In this document: in pieces, positions 51,617 to 63,831 of the stretch
Layout: each line of letters begins with the position of its first letter
Numbering within the stretch: the stretch's first letter is position 1
Source: Flavobacterium acetivorans
GTDB lineage: Bacteria; Bacteroidota; Bacteroidia; Flavobacteriales; Flavobacteriaceae
Direction of reading: 5' to 3'
Assembly: GCF_020911885.1 (NCBI RefSeq)
Contig: NZ_CP087132.1
Location: forward strand, 2,604,001-2,668,000
Length of the DNA stretch: 64,000 nt
Position numbers and translations under genes: made by a program
Notes under the pieces: model-generated
The model's input: only the letters and a program-made list of their open reading frames with translations
What the model was told of the DNA's origin: nothing
Database searches by the model: none

Positions 51617-54600
51617 ATGAAAAAAATTATCTTAATCTTTATGATTATTTTCACGGCGCAGGTTTCGCTTGCTCAAGTGAAAACAGTCAAAGGGATGGTA
51701 ACCGATGCGACCGGCTCTCCATTACCTGGGGCTAACATTAATGTGCAAGGAGAGAATAAAGGAACCACCACCGATTTTGACGGTAAATTTCTCATTGAAG
51801 CACAAAAGGGAAGAACTTTGGTGATTTCCTATATAGGCTTTGAAACTCAAAATGTTGTCATTGTGGATGATAGTGCTATTAAAGTACAGTTGAAAGAAGC
51901 TGCGGGAAATGCTCTTTCTGAAGTAGTGGTAACTTCATTAGGAATTAAAAAGGAGAAAAAATCCTTAACATATTCTACTCAAGAATTAAAAGGAGAAGAA
52001 TTAGTACGTGTAAAAGATGCTAATATTGTAAATACGGTTGCAGGTAAAATTGCTGGTGTGGCTGTTACAAAAAGTTCAGCAGGAACTGGTGGTTCAACTA
52101 AAGTAGTTATTCGTGGTAATTCTTCATTTACAAATAACCAGCCTTTATATGTTATTGATGGTATTCCGTTGTCAAACCCTAATGGAGGTCAGCCAAATGG
52201 TACTTTTGGAGATTTAGCTGGTGGTAACCGTGATGGCGGTGATGTAGTATCATTGATTAATCCAGATGATTATGAAGGAATGACTGTTCTTAAAGGTGCA
52301 GCTGCTTCGGTATTGTATGGTAGCCAAGGAGCAAATGGTGTTATTATGTTAACTTCTAAAAAAGTAAAAACAGGATCTGAAACCTTTAATGTTAATTCTG
52401 TTACAAATGTCGAATCTGTGGCTTATTTACCAAAGTTTCAGTCTGATTATAGCTCTCTTACCGGGGATGCAAGAAGCTGGGGAGCAAAGCAAAAAGTAGA
52501 AGATGGTGTAAAGGATTTTTTTGAAACTGGAATTACGCAAATTACTTCGATGTCTTTTTCAAAAGCGACAGAAGGAGCTTCAACTAGTTTGACTTATGCT
52601 AACACAGACGCTTCCGGTATCATACCAGGAAATCATTTGAAGAAAAATAATTTTGGTATCCATCAAACATCAAAATTCTTTGAGGATAGACTAAATGTAG
52701 CCGTTACAGGAAATTATACAAGTCAAAAAATTAATAATAGACCAGTGAACGGTTTGTATTTTAACCCTGTTGCAGGAGCTTACTCTCATCCAAGAGCTTT
52801 TAGTTTTGCAGATTTAAAAAATTATGAGGTGTATGATCCAGCAAGAAACTTGATGGAACAAAATTATCCCGGTTTTGCTAGAGGATCTATAAACGAAAAC
52901 AATGAAAATCCATATTGGCAAATTAACAGACAGAAAGCTTTAGATACCAATAATTTCTTTAATGGAGCTATAGCTTTAGATTATAAAGTAAATGACTGGT
53001 TCCGTTTAACTTCGAGGTACAGTTATAATAGAAGTGAGAGTAATTTTGAGAAAGAAATGTATGCAACTTCTGCTACATCTCTTGTAAATAAAAATGGAAG
53101 GTTAATTGATGTTACAACTATTTCTACTCAAAATTATGCAGATTTAATAGGTTTGATTAATGCTAATTTTTCTGATAATTTCTCTTTTGATGCAGTTATT
53201 GGTACAAGTATTAACAATGGAAAATCGAGAGGAGTTACCCTTGATTCTGGAATTGGTGGTGGATTAGTCAATGCTAATATCTTTACTTTAGGGAATTTCT
53301 CAACCAATAACGGTAATATTCAATCAGCATACGAAAGAGAAGTGCAGTCTGTATTTGCTACAACTACTTTTGGTTATAAAAGTTATTTGTATTTAGATGT
53401 TGCTGCTAGAAATGATTGGTCTTCAACATTGGTTAATACAGATAAACCAAGTTTCTTTTATCCTTCTGTAGGTTTAACAGCTATATTAAGTGAAATGACT
53501 GCAATGCCAGATTTTATTAACTTTGGTAAAGTACGTGCTACTTATGCTCAAGTTGGAAGTGATATTTCTGCTTACCTAACTAATCCAACAACATCAATCG
53601 TTGCAGGACAACCAGTTAATCCAGCAGCTGGGCCATTACCAGGAAAAAGTTTAAAACCAGAGTTAAAGTCAGAATTTGAAGTTGGTACTGAATGGAGAAT
53701 GTTTAACAACAGACTTGGTTTTGAGTTGTCTTACTATGATTCGGAAACAAAAAATCAACTTATTCAAATTGCTGCAGAATCAACTAATGCAAATGGTTAT
53801 ACTAACTATGTAATTAATGCAGGAAGTATAACAAATAAAGGATTCGAAGCTGTATTGTTTGCAGATATTATCAAGAACGATAAATTTGGATGGGAGTCAA
53901 GAGTTAATTATTCTCAAAACAAAAGTAAAGTAAACGATATTCCAACTGAAAAAGATGGCCGAATTATACTTACTGATCCCGGATCAAACAGCTACCGTTT
54001 TTCACTTGTTGAAGGAAGACCTTTTGGAGTTATAGAGGGTAAAAATTTTGTAAAAGATGCTCAAGGTAGAATTCAAATTGATAAAGATAATAATATTGCC
54101 ACTTCAGATTGGGAGGAAGTAGGAAACGCAAATCCTGATTTTATGTTAGGATGGTCAAATACTTTTAAAATAGGAAATTTCACCGCTAATGTATTACTTG
54201 ATGGTCGATTTGGAGGAGAAGTTTTAAGTTTAACCGAAGCAATCAACGATAGAAATGGTGTTTCAAAAGCGTCAGGTGATGCTAGAAATGCAGGTGGTAA
54301 AGCAATAAATGGTGTAAGAGTTCCTGATGGAACAGCTATAACAACAATGGATGCTGAGACTTATTATACTAAAGTAGGTGGAAGAAATGGGATTTCGGGT
54401 GAATATGTTTATGATGCAACAAATGTAAGTGTAAGAGAAGTTTCTATTGGATATACTTTTAACAAAAAAGCAATTCCTTTTGTAAATTCTGCTAGCTTAT
54501 CATTAATTGCTAGAAATTTATTCTTCATTCACAAAGAAGCACCGTTTGATCCTAATATTGCTTTAAGTACCGGGGAAGGTTTGCAAGGTGTTGATGTTTT

Positions 54601-54652
54601 TGGTATGCCATCAACAAGAAGTATTGGTCTTAATTTAAACATAACTTTCTAA
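51617..54652 (+). CDS. SusC-type TonB-dependent transporter (chitin-oligosaccharide/GlcNAc locus)
   Basis: This 1011-residue protein has a signal peptide (cleavage near SLAQ), carboxypeptidase-regulatory-like domain ([26 protein letters not shown]-like turn), plug ([52 protein letters not shown]) and a beta-barrel ending INITF. It is codon-wise AT-rich like the core genes. The SusD gene follows after 10 bases. It is inferred to import chitin oligosaccharides or GlcNAc-containing glycans, from the hydrolases downstream. Confidence 0.94.
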   Translation: MKKIILIFMIIFTAQVSLAQVKTVKGMVTDATGSPLPGANINVQGENKGTTTDFDGKFLIEAQKGRTLVISYIGFETQNVVIVDDSAIKVQLKEAAGNALSEVVVTSLGIKKEKKSLTYSTQELKGEELVRVKDANIVNTVAGKIAGVAVTKSSAGTGGSTKVVIRGNSSFTNNQPLYVIDGIPLSNPNGGQPNGTFGDLAGGNRDGGDVVSLINPDDYEGMTVLKGAAASVLYGSQGANGVIMLTSKKVKTGSETFNVNSVTNVESVAYLPKFQSDYSSLTGDARSWGAKQKVEDGVKDFFETGITQITSMSFSKATEGASTSLTYANTDASGIIPGNHLKKNNFGIHQTSKFFEDRLNVAVTGNYTSQKINNRPVNGLYFNPVAGAYSHPRAFSFADLKNYEVYDPARNLMEQNYPGFARGSINENNENPYWQINRQKALDTNNFFNGAIALDYKVNDWFRLTSRYSYNRSESNFEKEMYATSATSLVNKNGRLIDVTTISTQNYADLIGLINANFSDNFSFDAVIGTSINNGKSRGVTLDSGIGGGLVNANIFTLGNFSTNNGNIQSAYEREVQSVFATTTFGYKSYLYLDVAARNDWSSTLVNTDKPSFFYPSVGLTAILSEMTAMPDFINFGKVRATYAQVGSDISAYLTNPTTSIVAGQPVNPAAGPLPGKSLKPELKSEFEVGTEWRMFNNRLGFELSYYDSETKNQLIQIAAESTNANGYTNYVINAGSITNKGFEAVLFADIIKNDKFGWESRVNYSQNKSKVNDIPTEKDGRIILTDPGSNSYRFSLVEGRPFGVIEGKNFVKDAQGRIQIDKDNNIATSDWEEVGNANPDFMLGWSNTFKIGNFTANVLLDGRFGGEVLSLTEAINDRNGVSKASGDARNAGGKAINGVRVPDGTAITTMDAETYYTKVGGRNGISGEYVYDATNVSVREVSIGYTFNKKAIPFVNSASLSLIARNLFFIHKEAPFDPNIALSTGEGLQGVDVFGMPSTRSIGLNLNITF

Positions 54653-54662
54653 TCTAACAATC

Positions 54663-56225
54663 ATGATAATAAATAAAATAAAAAGATCAGCAGTTTGTCT
54701 CTCTTTACTGGCAGCAGTAGGGTGTACAGACAATTTTAACGAAATAAATACAAATCCAGAATCAGCCACAGCTGAGCAGTTAGCGCAGGATTTTAATCAT
54801 ATTAAAAGTTTAATTAAACCCGCTTTTAACAGATTGTATATTAGTGATATTACTTGGCAATACCAAATTCAGCAAAGTTTGCAAGCAGATGGTTGGTCAG
54901 GTTACATGACGACTCCAGTAATGTTTGGACCTGCGAATAATCATGATTATGTTTTAAATTCCGGATGGAATAGTTATGCTTGGGATGATGCTTATGTAAG
55001 TATTATTGCCTATTTATATAAAATTGAACAAAGAGCAAAAGGGACTTCTGATAATTATTATGCGTGGTCATTGATTTTGAAAGCAGCAACGATGCAACGC
55101 ATCACAGACATGTATGGTCCTGCAGTATACTCAAAATATGGTGAAGAACGAGCTACTTATGATTCGCAACAAGAAATTTATAATAATATTTTTAAAGATT
55201 TAGATTTTGCAGTTACTGAATTGACAGCAAGAGTAAATGCGGGTGAAGCTTCTGCATTTACTGGAACTGATTTGTCATTGTATAACGGTGATTATAAGCA
55301 ATGGGTTAAATATGCAAATACATTGCGATTAAGAATGGCCATGCGCATTTCAAAAGTAGATGCTGCTTTAGCAAAAACTCAGGCTGAAAAAGCAATAGCT
55401 CATCCGTTAGGAGTGTTGGCTACTGCCTCTGATAATATGCTTGTAAAATCACCATTAGATTTAAACGTTATTGATGTAATGAGTCATGCTTGGGCAGGAA
55501 TATTTATGGGTGCAGATATGGAATCCATATTAGGTGGATATGCTGATCCTCGTATCGATAAATACTGGAACACTTCAGGAATTGTTGCAGGTGAATTTAA
55601 GGGAGTAAGAACAGGTATCGTTTATCCGGCAGGAGCTTATTCTAAATTTTCACAAACCGGACCTAGAACTAAAACAGGAGCAGTTGCATGGATGACTACT
55701 GCAGAGGCTTACTTTCTAAGAGCAGAAGGCGCTTTAAGAGGATGGAACATGGGCGGTACAGCAAAAGACTTATATGAGTCAGGTGTTAAAGCATCTTTTG
55801 ATCAAAACGGAGTTTCTGGTGCAGATGCTTATATTGCAGACGATACTAAAATGGCTAAGGATTATGTAGACCCTGTTAATGCAGCTAATAATGCGGCAGC
55901 TGTGAGTAAGGTTACTGTTGCTTGGGGAGCTGATAAAGAAACCAATCTTGAAAAAATCATTACTCAAAAATGGATTGCTACTTATCCTGATGGTCAAGAA
56001 GCTTGGTCTGAGTTCAGAAGAACGGGTTATCCAAAATTATTTAGAATTACAAACAATAAAAGTGGTGGTTTAATAAGTACAGAATTAGGTGTTAGAAGAT
56101 TACCATTTTCTCAAAATGAGTCAAGTAATAATAAAGTGGGTTATGATTCAGGTGTCTCAAAACTGGGTGGCCCAGATAACGGAGCTACAAGACTTTGGTG
56201 GGATACTACCGGTCCTAATTTTTAA
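54663..56225 (+). CDS. SusD-like lipoprotein (SusD-like_2 type)
   Basis: This 520-residue protein has a lipoprotein signal with the modified Cys in AAVGCTDN. FNEINTNPESATAEQL and MQRITDMYGPAVYSKYG place it in the SusD-like_2 group (PF12771 type). The C terminus has ITQKWIATYPDGQEAWSEFRRTGYPKL. It partners the SusC barrel at the outer surface and binds the glycan. A terminator follows at 56242. Confidence 0.92.
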   Translation: MIINKIKRSAVCLSLLAAVGCTDNFNEINTNPESATAEQLAQDFNHIKSLIKPAFNRLYISDITWQYQIQQSLQADGWSGYMTTPVMFGPANNHDYVLNSGWNSYAWDDAYVSIIAYLYKIEQRAKGTSDNYYAWSLILKAATMQRITDMYGPAVYSKYGEERATYDSQQEIYNNIFKDLDFAVTELTARVNAGEASAFTGTDLSLYNGDYKQWVKYANTLRLRMAMRISKVDAALAKTQAEKAIAHPLGVLATASDNMLVKSPLDLNVIDVMSHAWAGIFMGADMESILGGYADPRIDKYWNTSGIVAGEFKGVRTGIVYPAGAYSKFSQTGPRTKTGAVAWMTTAEAYFLRAEGALRGWNMGGTAKDLYESGVKASFDQNGVSGADAYIADDTKMAKDYVDPVNAANNAAAVSKVTVAWGADKETNLEKIITQKWIATYPDGQEAWSEFRRTGYPKLFRITNNKSGGLISTELGVRRLPFSQNESSNNKVGYDSGVSKLGGPDNGATRLWWDTTGPNF

Positions 56226-56241
56226 AATTTAGTTAATTGCT

Positions 56242-56280
56242 AAAATGGTATAAGTTGAAAAATACTTATGCCATTTTTTT
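56242..56280 (+). terminator. Terminator after SusD
   Basis: AAAATGGTATAAGT/ACTTATGCCATTTT pair with one mismatch around a short loop, followed by T7. It separates SusC/D from the NagB fusion; the rest of 56281-56640 is AT-rich with no gene. Confidence 0.8.
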
Positions 56281-56640
56281 ATCATTTTTCAGGAAAATTA
56301 ATACACATTTTGGCATGTTAAGTGTTCTTTGAAGAAAAGATTTCCTTTTAAATTACATGTTATTGTTTAAATCGTGTTGTTGGTATAAAATAATGGACAG
56401 TTTGTATAATTTATTTTTAGGAAAAAAACGTTTTAGGTACTTTTATCTACTTGAAAATCAAATAAATTTATACACAAAAAAGAATTAGGTCAGTAATAAA
56501 ACAAGGAGTGGGAAGTAAAGTATTCGAATAGTATTTTAGGTCTTTTCAGTATAGAATAAAAAAAGTTTTTAATCCATATTAAAACAGTTCTATCCTTTTT
56601 TACAATTTGTACCTAGTTTAATGGATTAAAAAAAACAAAA

Positions 56641-58578
56641 ATGAAAAATGCTTTAGAGATTAAGCCGGATATCAGCTACAAAAGTGTAGGTAAATTTGAA
56701 GACACTAGATTTGAAAAAATCCACAATGAAATTTTCAAAAATTCTACAGAAGCTTCTATAATTGTTGCCCAAGAAATTGCAAAGTTGATTAGGTCAAAGC
56801 AAGAAAAAAACAAACCCTGTGTTCTTGGATTAGCTACCGGTTCTTCCCCTATAAAAGTATACGAAGAATTAGTACGTATGCATAAAGAGGAAGGACTTAG
56901 CTTTAAGAATGTGATTACTTTTAATTTGGATGAATATTATCCAATGACCAAAGAAAACAGTCAGAGTTACTATTATTTCATGCATCAGCATCTTTTCAAT
57001 CACATAGATATAAAACCAGAAAACATCAATATTCCAGATGGAACGATAGCAATTGAAGAATTGAACCAGTATTGTGTGGATTATGAAATGAATATCAGAA
57101 ATGCTGGAGGTTTAGATTTTCAGTTGTTGGGAATAGGGCGCACAGGTCACGTAGGTTTCAATGAGCCGGGTTCTCATATTAATTCCGGAACTAGAATTAT
57201 TACCTTGGATCATATCACCAGAGTAGATGCTTCTTCGGATTTCAACGGTATTGACAATGTTCCTAAAAGAGCCATCACTATGGGGGTTTCTACTATCTTG
57301 AGATCCAAAAGGATTGTGTTGATGGCTTGGGGGCAAAACAAAGCCGATATTATAAAAAGAACCATTCAAGGTGATATAAGTTCTGAAGTTCCTGCCACTT
57401 TCCTGCAAAATCACACCAATGCAACTTTTGTATTAGATCAATCGGCAGCTTCAGAATTGACCCGATTCAAAACACCTTGGTTAGTTGGAGAATGCATCTG
57501 GACACCCGAACTAAAAAGTAAGGCTATCGTTTGGCTTTGCCAAAAAACCAACCAAGCAATTTTAAAACTAACGGATAGAGATTACAATAATAACGGAATG
57601 TCGGATCTTTTAGCCCAAGAAGGTTCTGCCTATGATTTGAATATTAATATGTTCAATGTATTGCAGCATACTATTACGGGTTGGCCAGGAGGTAAACCCA
57701 ATACCGACGATTCCTACAGACCCGAAAGAGCAAATCCTGCCAAGAAAAGAATTATTCTTTTCAGCCCGCATCCGGATGATGATGTGATTTCTATGGGAGG
57801 AACTTTCTCTAAGTTGATAAAGCAAGGACATGACGTTCATGTGGTGTACCAAACTTCCGGTAATATTGCCGTTACAGATGATGAGGCATTAAAATTTGCT
57901 GAAGTTTGTAATGATTTTATGGAAAATGAAAAATGCAATATCAATTTCCAGTCTACCATTGACTTTTTGAATAATAAAAAAGAAAATCAAATTGATTCGC
58001 TTGAAGTTCGAAAATTGAAAGGCTTAATCAGAAGAAGAGAATCTTATGCCGCGACCAGATATATTGGTTTGAAAGATGAAAATACCCATTTTTTAGATCT
58101 TCCTTTCTATGAAACGGGACAAATTAAGAAAAACCCTTTAGGTAAAGAAGATATCGCTATTGTAGCCGATATTATTGCCAAAATTAAACCCCATCAGGTT
58201 TTTGCCGCCGGCGACTTGGCTGATCCGCACGGAACGCATGAGGTTTGTTTGAATGCCATTTTTGCCGCTATGAAGCAATTAAAACCAGAACCTTACATGG
58301 ACGATTGTTGGTTGTGGTTGTACCGTGGGGCTTGGCACGAGTGGGATTTACATGAAATAGACATGGCTGTTCCTTTAAGTCCGGATGAGGTTTTATTAAA
58401 AAGACATGCTATTTTATACCACCAATCTCAGAAAGACAGAGTGATGTTTCAAGGAAATGACTCTAGAGAATTTTGGGTAAGAGCTGAGGATCGCAACAAA
58501 AATACAGCAAAACTGTACGATGATTTAGGCTTGGCCGAATACGAAGCAATCGAAGCTTTTAAGCGTTTCGATTATTAA
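56641..58578 (+). CDS. nagB: Glucosamine-6-phosphate deaminase fused to a PIG-L/LmbE-type domain
   Basis: In this 645-residue fusion, residues about 20-290 are the NagB deaminase (LGLATGSSPIKVYEELVRM, FNLDEYYPM, LLGIGRTGHVGFNEPG), which converts glucosamine-6-phosphate to fructose-6-phosphate and ammonia. Residues about 365-645 are a PIG-L/LmbE-like deacetylase fold with the metal motif FSPHPDDDVISMGGT and ADPHGTHEVC. It has no signal peptide, so it is cytoplasmic. The second domain may remove the acetyl group, replacing NagA, which is absent from the locus. The fusion is known in Bacteroidota; its second activity is inferred. Confidence 0.9.
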   Translation: MKNALEIKPDISYKSVGKFEDTRFEKIHNEIFKNSTEASIIVAQEIAKLIRSKQEKNKPCVLGLATGSSPIKVYEELVRMHKEEGLSFKNVITFNLDEYYPMTKENSQSYYYFMHQHLFNHIDIKPENINIPDGTIAIEELNQYCVDYEMNIRNAGGLDFQLLGIGRTGHVGFNEPGSHINSGTRIITLDHITRVDASSDFNGIDNVPKRAITMGVSTILRSKRIVLMAWGQNKADIIKRTIQGDISSEVPATFLQNHTNATFVLDQSAASELTRFKTPWLVGECIWTPELKSKAIVWLCQKTNQAILKLTDRDYNNNGMSDLLAQEGSAYDLNINMFNVLQHTITGWPGGKPNTDDSYRPERANPAKKRIILFSPHPDDDVISMGGTFSKLIKQGHDVHVVYQTSGNIAVTDDEALKFAEVCNDFMENEKCNINFQSTIDFLNNKKENQIDSLEVRKLKGLIRRRESYAATRYIGLKDENTHFLDLPFYETGQIKKNPLGKEDIAIVADIIAKIKPHQVFAAGDLADPHGTHEVCLNAIFAAMKQLKPEPYMDDCWLWLYRGAWHEWDLHEIDMAVPLSPDEVLLKRHAILYHQSQKDRVMFQGNDSREFWVRAEDRNKNTAKLYDDLGLAEYEAIEAFKRFDY

Positions 58579-58606
58579 AAACAACATTTAAATTAGTTAA
58601 TAATAT

Positions 58607-60688
58607 ATGAAATACTTCCTGATCCTTTTATTTGTGGCTTTTGTATCTAATGCCCAAATAAAAAAAGAGCAATTGGATCTTATGCCATGGCCTCAAAATA
58701 TAAATTTGAAGGAAGGTGTTTTTGCCCTAACTAAAAATTTTAAAGTAAATATTACCGGAAATCCTAATCCTAGAATTTTTGTAGGAACTACAAATTTTTT
58801 GCGACGATTAGACGGTAGAACTGGATTGTTTCTGACGCAAGGATTCATTACTAAAGTTAACGAATTCCCTGACGCAGAATTACAAATAAATTGTGTTCAA
58901 AATGGAAAAATTGGACTTTATGAAGACGAAAGTTATCAATTAGACATTCAATCGAATCGAATAACGATTAATGCTACTTCGGATTTGGGTGCTTTGCATG
59001 CTTTGGAAACTTTATTGCAACTATTGCAAAATTCCAGCACATCGTATTATTTTCCATCTTCCACAATTACTGATTTACCAAGATTCACTTGGCGTGGTCT
59101 TATGATTGATGTTGCAAGACATTTTCAACCGGTAGATGTTATCAAAAGAAATCTGGATGCTATGGCTGCGCTCAAAATGAATGTTTTTCATTGGCACTTA
59201 ACTGACGATCAAGGCTGGAGAATTGAGGTAAAAAAACATCCAAAGTTGACCAATATGGCTTCTGATGGATCGTATTATACCCAAGAAGAAATCAAAAGCA
59301 TTGTTAAATATGCCGACGAAAGAGGAATCCTAGTTGTGCCAGAAATCGATGTTCCCGGTCATGCTTCGGCAATATTGACCGCCTATCCTGAAATAGGTAG
59401 TAAAATGGTTGGTTTTTCTAACGGAACTTCTGAGAAGAATATGCAGTCAACGGCTTTGGCGACTTATGCAATTGAACGTAATGCGGGTATTTTTAATCCA
59501 ACTTTAGACCCGTCGAATCCCAAAACCTATCAGTTGTTAAGTGAAATTTTTGATGAGGTTTGTCCTTTGTTTCCCGGAGCTTATTTCCATATTGGAGGAG
59601 ACGAAAACGAAGGAAAAGATTGGGATTCAAATCCAAGAATTCAGGACTTTAAAAAGAAAAATAAGTTAGTTACCAATCATGATCTTCAAACTTATTTCAC
59701 CATGAAGTTAATTCCGATGCTTAAAAAACACGGAAAACAATTGATGGGATGGGAGGAAATTATGACAAAAGACATGTCCAAAGATGCTATTATTCATTCT
59801 TGGAAAGGAGTCAATGAAGGAGTTCCAGCTGGGAAATCCCTTGTTGACGCTGCTAAAGGAGGTTATAAAACGGTTTTGTCTAATGGGTATTATGTAGACT
59901 TAGTTTATGGTGTGGAAGAGCATTATAATGTGGATCCAATGCCTAAAAATGCCGTTTTGACCGAAGAGGAAAAAGCAAGGATTCTAGGTGGTGAAGCTAC
60001 GATGTGGACTGAACTGGTTACGCCCACAACAATAGATTCCAGACTTTGGCCTAGAACTGCTGCAATTGCGGAACGATTATGGTCGGCTGAAGATATTACT
60101 GATGTTAATAGTATGCGCAAAAGATTAAAAACGGTTTCTTTTAGATTAGAAGAATTGGGACTTACGCATATAAAAAACAAAGCGGTTATTTTGAGAAACA
60201 TTGTAAACAATCAAAATAGTGACGCTCTTAATGAGTTTTCGAATATTTGCGAACCACTGAAAAAGTATTCCCGCAATAAAGGTGGAACTGAATATCAGAT
60301 GTATTCTCCCTTTACCTTATTTGCGGATGCTTGTACACCTGATGCCGCAGACGCTTTAGAATTTGAAATTGCGGTAAATCGTTATTTAGAGAATAAAAGT
60401 GTAGAAAATAATGATTTGGTGAGTAGTTTCTTTAAAAAATGGATTGCAACGAATACTAGTTTAATTAATTTAAGTTTGAATGCACCGCTTGTTCAACCTA
60501 TTTTACCTTTATCAAAAAGTCTAAGTGATTTATCGCAACAGCTTTTATTGACTATAGAAAATAAGCAAGCGCCTAATTCCTCTTTATTGAATGATTTGTT
60601 AGAACAATGTAATTCTAAAGACCATGCAGATGTAGAATTGGCAGTATATAGCAGTTTAAAAAAATTAATAGGAGTTTTAAAACAGTAA
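58607..60688 (+). CDS. GH20 beta-N-acetylhexosaminidase
   Basis: This 693-residue protein has a signal peptide (cleavage near SNAQ), GH20b N-terminal domain (about 25-145) and catalytic TIM barrel (about 150-510). FHWHLTDDQGWRIE, VVPEIDVPGHA and the catalytic Asp-Glu pair in FHIGGDENEGKDW are intact. A C-terminal helical domain follows. It releases terminal GlcNAc from chitobiose or glycans in the periplasm. It starts 28 bases after the NagB fusion, in the same operon. Confidence 0.95.
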   Translation: MKYFLILLFVAFVSNAQIKKEQLDLMPWPQNINLKEGVFALTKNFKVNITGNPNPRIFVGTTNFLRRLDGRTGLFLTQGFITKVNEFPDAELQINCVQNGKIGLYEDESYQLDIQSNRITINATSDLGALHALETLLQLLQNSSTSYYFPSSTITDLPRFTWRGLMIDVARHFQPVDVIKRNLDAMAALKMNVFHWHLTDDQGWRIEVKKHPKLTNMASDGSYYTQEEIKSIVKYADERGILVVPEIDVPGHASAILTAYPEIGSKMVGFSNGTSEKNMQSTALATYAIERNAGIFNPTLDPSNPKTYQLLSEIFDEVCPLFPGAYFHIGGDENEGKDWDSNPRIQDFKKKNKLVTNHDLQTYFTMKLIPMLKKHGKQLMGWEEIMTKDMSKDAIIHSWKGVNEGVPAGKSLVDAAKGGYKTVLSNGYYVDLVYGVEEHYNVDPMPKNAVLTEEEKARILGGEATMWTELVTPTTIDSRLWPRTAAIAERLWSAEDITDVNSMRKRLKTVSFRLEELGLTHIKNKAVILRNIVNNQNSDALNEFSNICEPLKKYSRNKGGTEYQMYSPFTLFADACTPDAADALEFEIAVNRYLENKSVENNDLVSSFFKKWIATNTSLINLSLNAPLVQPILPLSKSLSDLSQQLLLTIENKQAPNSSLLNDLLEQCNSKDHADVELAVYSSLKKLIGVLKQ

Positions 60689-60783
60689 TAAAATAGAATT
60701 GTTAGAATTGAGTTTGGTTATTTATGTTTTAATATATTTTATTTTGTACAAATATTGATTTCTTTTTGAGAATTTGATATTAT

Positions 60784-60812
60784 AACCTGGTAAGTTTTTT
60801 ACCAGGTTTTTT
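60784..60812 (+). terminator. Terminator after GH20
   Basis: AACCTGGTAA/TTACCAGGTT with a T tail, 95 bases beyond the GH20 stop. It would separate the GH18 gene from the upstream operon. Confidence 0.8.
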
Positions 60813-60873
60813 CTGTTAATTTACAATTAATGAATTCCTTAACTATAGAAACTAACCTAAACCATTATTTAAA

Positions 60874-61962
60874 ATGAAGTATTTAAAACTGTTCTTTTTC
60901 TTAGGTGTCACGATAATTTCGTTTTCTGCCCAAAGTCAAAAAAAAATGTCTGTCATTGCCTATTATACGGGAGATGATAAGAAAATTGACGAATTTGAAG
61001 TGAATAAACTCACTCACATCATTTATAGTTTTTGCCATTTAAAAGGGGGGAAATTAACCGTTGACAATGCTCAAGATTCACTTGCCATCAAACATTTGGT
61101 TTCTTTGAAAAAAACAAATCCAAAACTAAAAGTAATGTTGTCTTTAGGTGGATGGGGAGGTTGTGCGCCTTGTTCCGAAGCTTTTTCAACGGCAGAAGGA
61201 CGCGCGCTTTTTGCAAAATCAGTAAAGGAAGTGAATGACTATTTTAATTGTGATGGAATCGATTTGGATTGGGAATACCCTACAATCGAGGGACATCCGG
61301 GACATTTATATCAGGCAGCTGATAAGGAAAATTTTACGGAATTGATAGTAATTCTGCGTAAGGTTTTAGGGCCGAAAAATGAACTTAGTTTTGCAGCTGG
61401 AGGTTTTCAGAAATTCTTGGACGAATCTGTAGATTGGAAAAAAATCATGCCTTTGGTTGATCGGGTGAATATTATGAGTTACGATTTGGTAAACGGATAT
61501 TCAACCGTGACGGGACATCATACGCCTATATATAGTACCAATGCTGCCGAAGAATCTACGGATCGCGCAGTAGAATATTTGTTAAAACTGGGAATACCGG
61601 CAAAAAAACTGGTGATTGGAGCTGCTTTTTATACTCGGGTATGGAAAGAGGTAGCTAACAATAATAACGGACTCTATCAATCAGGAGTGCATACCAGTGG
61701 CATCGGTTTCAATAATTACGCAACTACTTTTACCAAAGAGAAAGGTTGGAATTATTATTGGGACAATAAAGCAAAAGCGGCATACTGGTACAATGAAAAA
61801 GAAAAAATATTTGCAACAGGGGATGATATTTCTTCGGTAAAGGAAAAAACATCTTATGCAATAAAAAAGAAATTGGGCGGTATAATGTTCTGGGAACTCC
61901 TTCAGGACACTCCTCGAAATGGTTTGTTAGATGCTATTTATCAAATAAAAATGGCAAATTAA
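60874..61962 (+). CDS. Secreted GH18 chitinase-like glycosidase
   Basis: This 362-residue protein has a signal peptide (cleavage near SAQS) and a single GH18 TIM barrel with the catalytic DxxDxDxE motif in CDGIDLDWEYPT. SLGGWGGC is at the conserved SxGG site and MSYDLVNG at the substrate-binding strand. No chitin-binding module or secretion tag is seen. It is likely an endo- or oligomer-acting chitinase supplying the SusC/D pair, though small GH18 enzymes can also be endo-N-acetylglucosaminidases. Confidence 0.9.
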   Translation: MKYLKLFFFLGVTIISFSAQSQKKMSVIAYYTGDDKKIDEFEVNKLTHIIYSFCHLKGGKLTVDNAQDSLAIKHLVSLKKTNPKLKVMLSLGGWGGCAPCSEAFSTAEGRALFAKSVKEVNDYFNCDGIDLDWEYPTIEGHPGHLYQAADKENFTELIVILRKVLGPKNELSFAAGGFQKFLDESVDWKKIMPLVDRVNIMSYDLVNGYSTVTGHHTPIYSTNAAEESTDRAVEYLLKLGIPAKKLVIGAAFYTRVWKEVANNNNGLYQSGVHTSGIGFNNYATTFTKEKGWNYYWDNKAKAAYWYNEKEKIFATGDDISSVKEKTSYAIKKKLGGIMFWELLQDTPRNGLLDAIYQIKMAN

Positions 61963-61990
61963 ACATGATCTAAAATCAGTATTTTTTTCG

Positions 61991-61998
61991 TATTTTTG
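61991..61998 (+). promoter_or_regulatory. -7 box of the ABC-F gene
   Basis: TATTTTTG matches TAnnTTTG and lies 23 bases before the ATG. The -33 element is weak. Confidence 0.5.
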
Positions 61999-62012
61999 CA
62001 AAAAATTTATAA

Positions 62013-63638
<1,626 letters not shown>

Positions 63639-63664
63639 TTTATTAAATGGATTATTTTATAGAT

Positions 63665-63690
63665 GGCCCTGAGTTTTTTCTCGGGGCTTT
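63665..63690 (+). terminator. Terminator after the ABC-F gene
   Basis: GCCCTGAG/CTCGGGGC with a T-rich loop and a T tail, 26 bases beyond the stop codon. Confidence 0.8.
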
Positions 63691-63800
63691 TTTATACCTT
63701 GGTTTTTAATTTCGATATTGTAAGAATATCGTTTTATTGAGAAAATAAAAAGGACTTTATTTTCTCGCTTTATAAGTATAAAATCATAAATCGGAATTTG

Positions 63801-63808
63801 TATATTTG
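63801..63808 (+). promoter_or_regulatory. -7 box before pyrR
   Basis: TATATTTG fits TAnnTTTG, 23 bases before the pyrR start codon. No clear TTTG at -33. Confidence 0.5.
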
Positions 63809-63831
63809 CAAAATCAAACCCAACCTTTACT

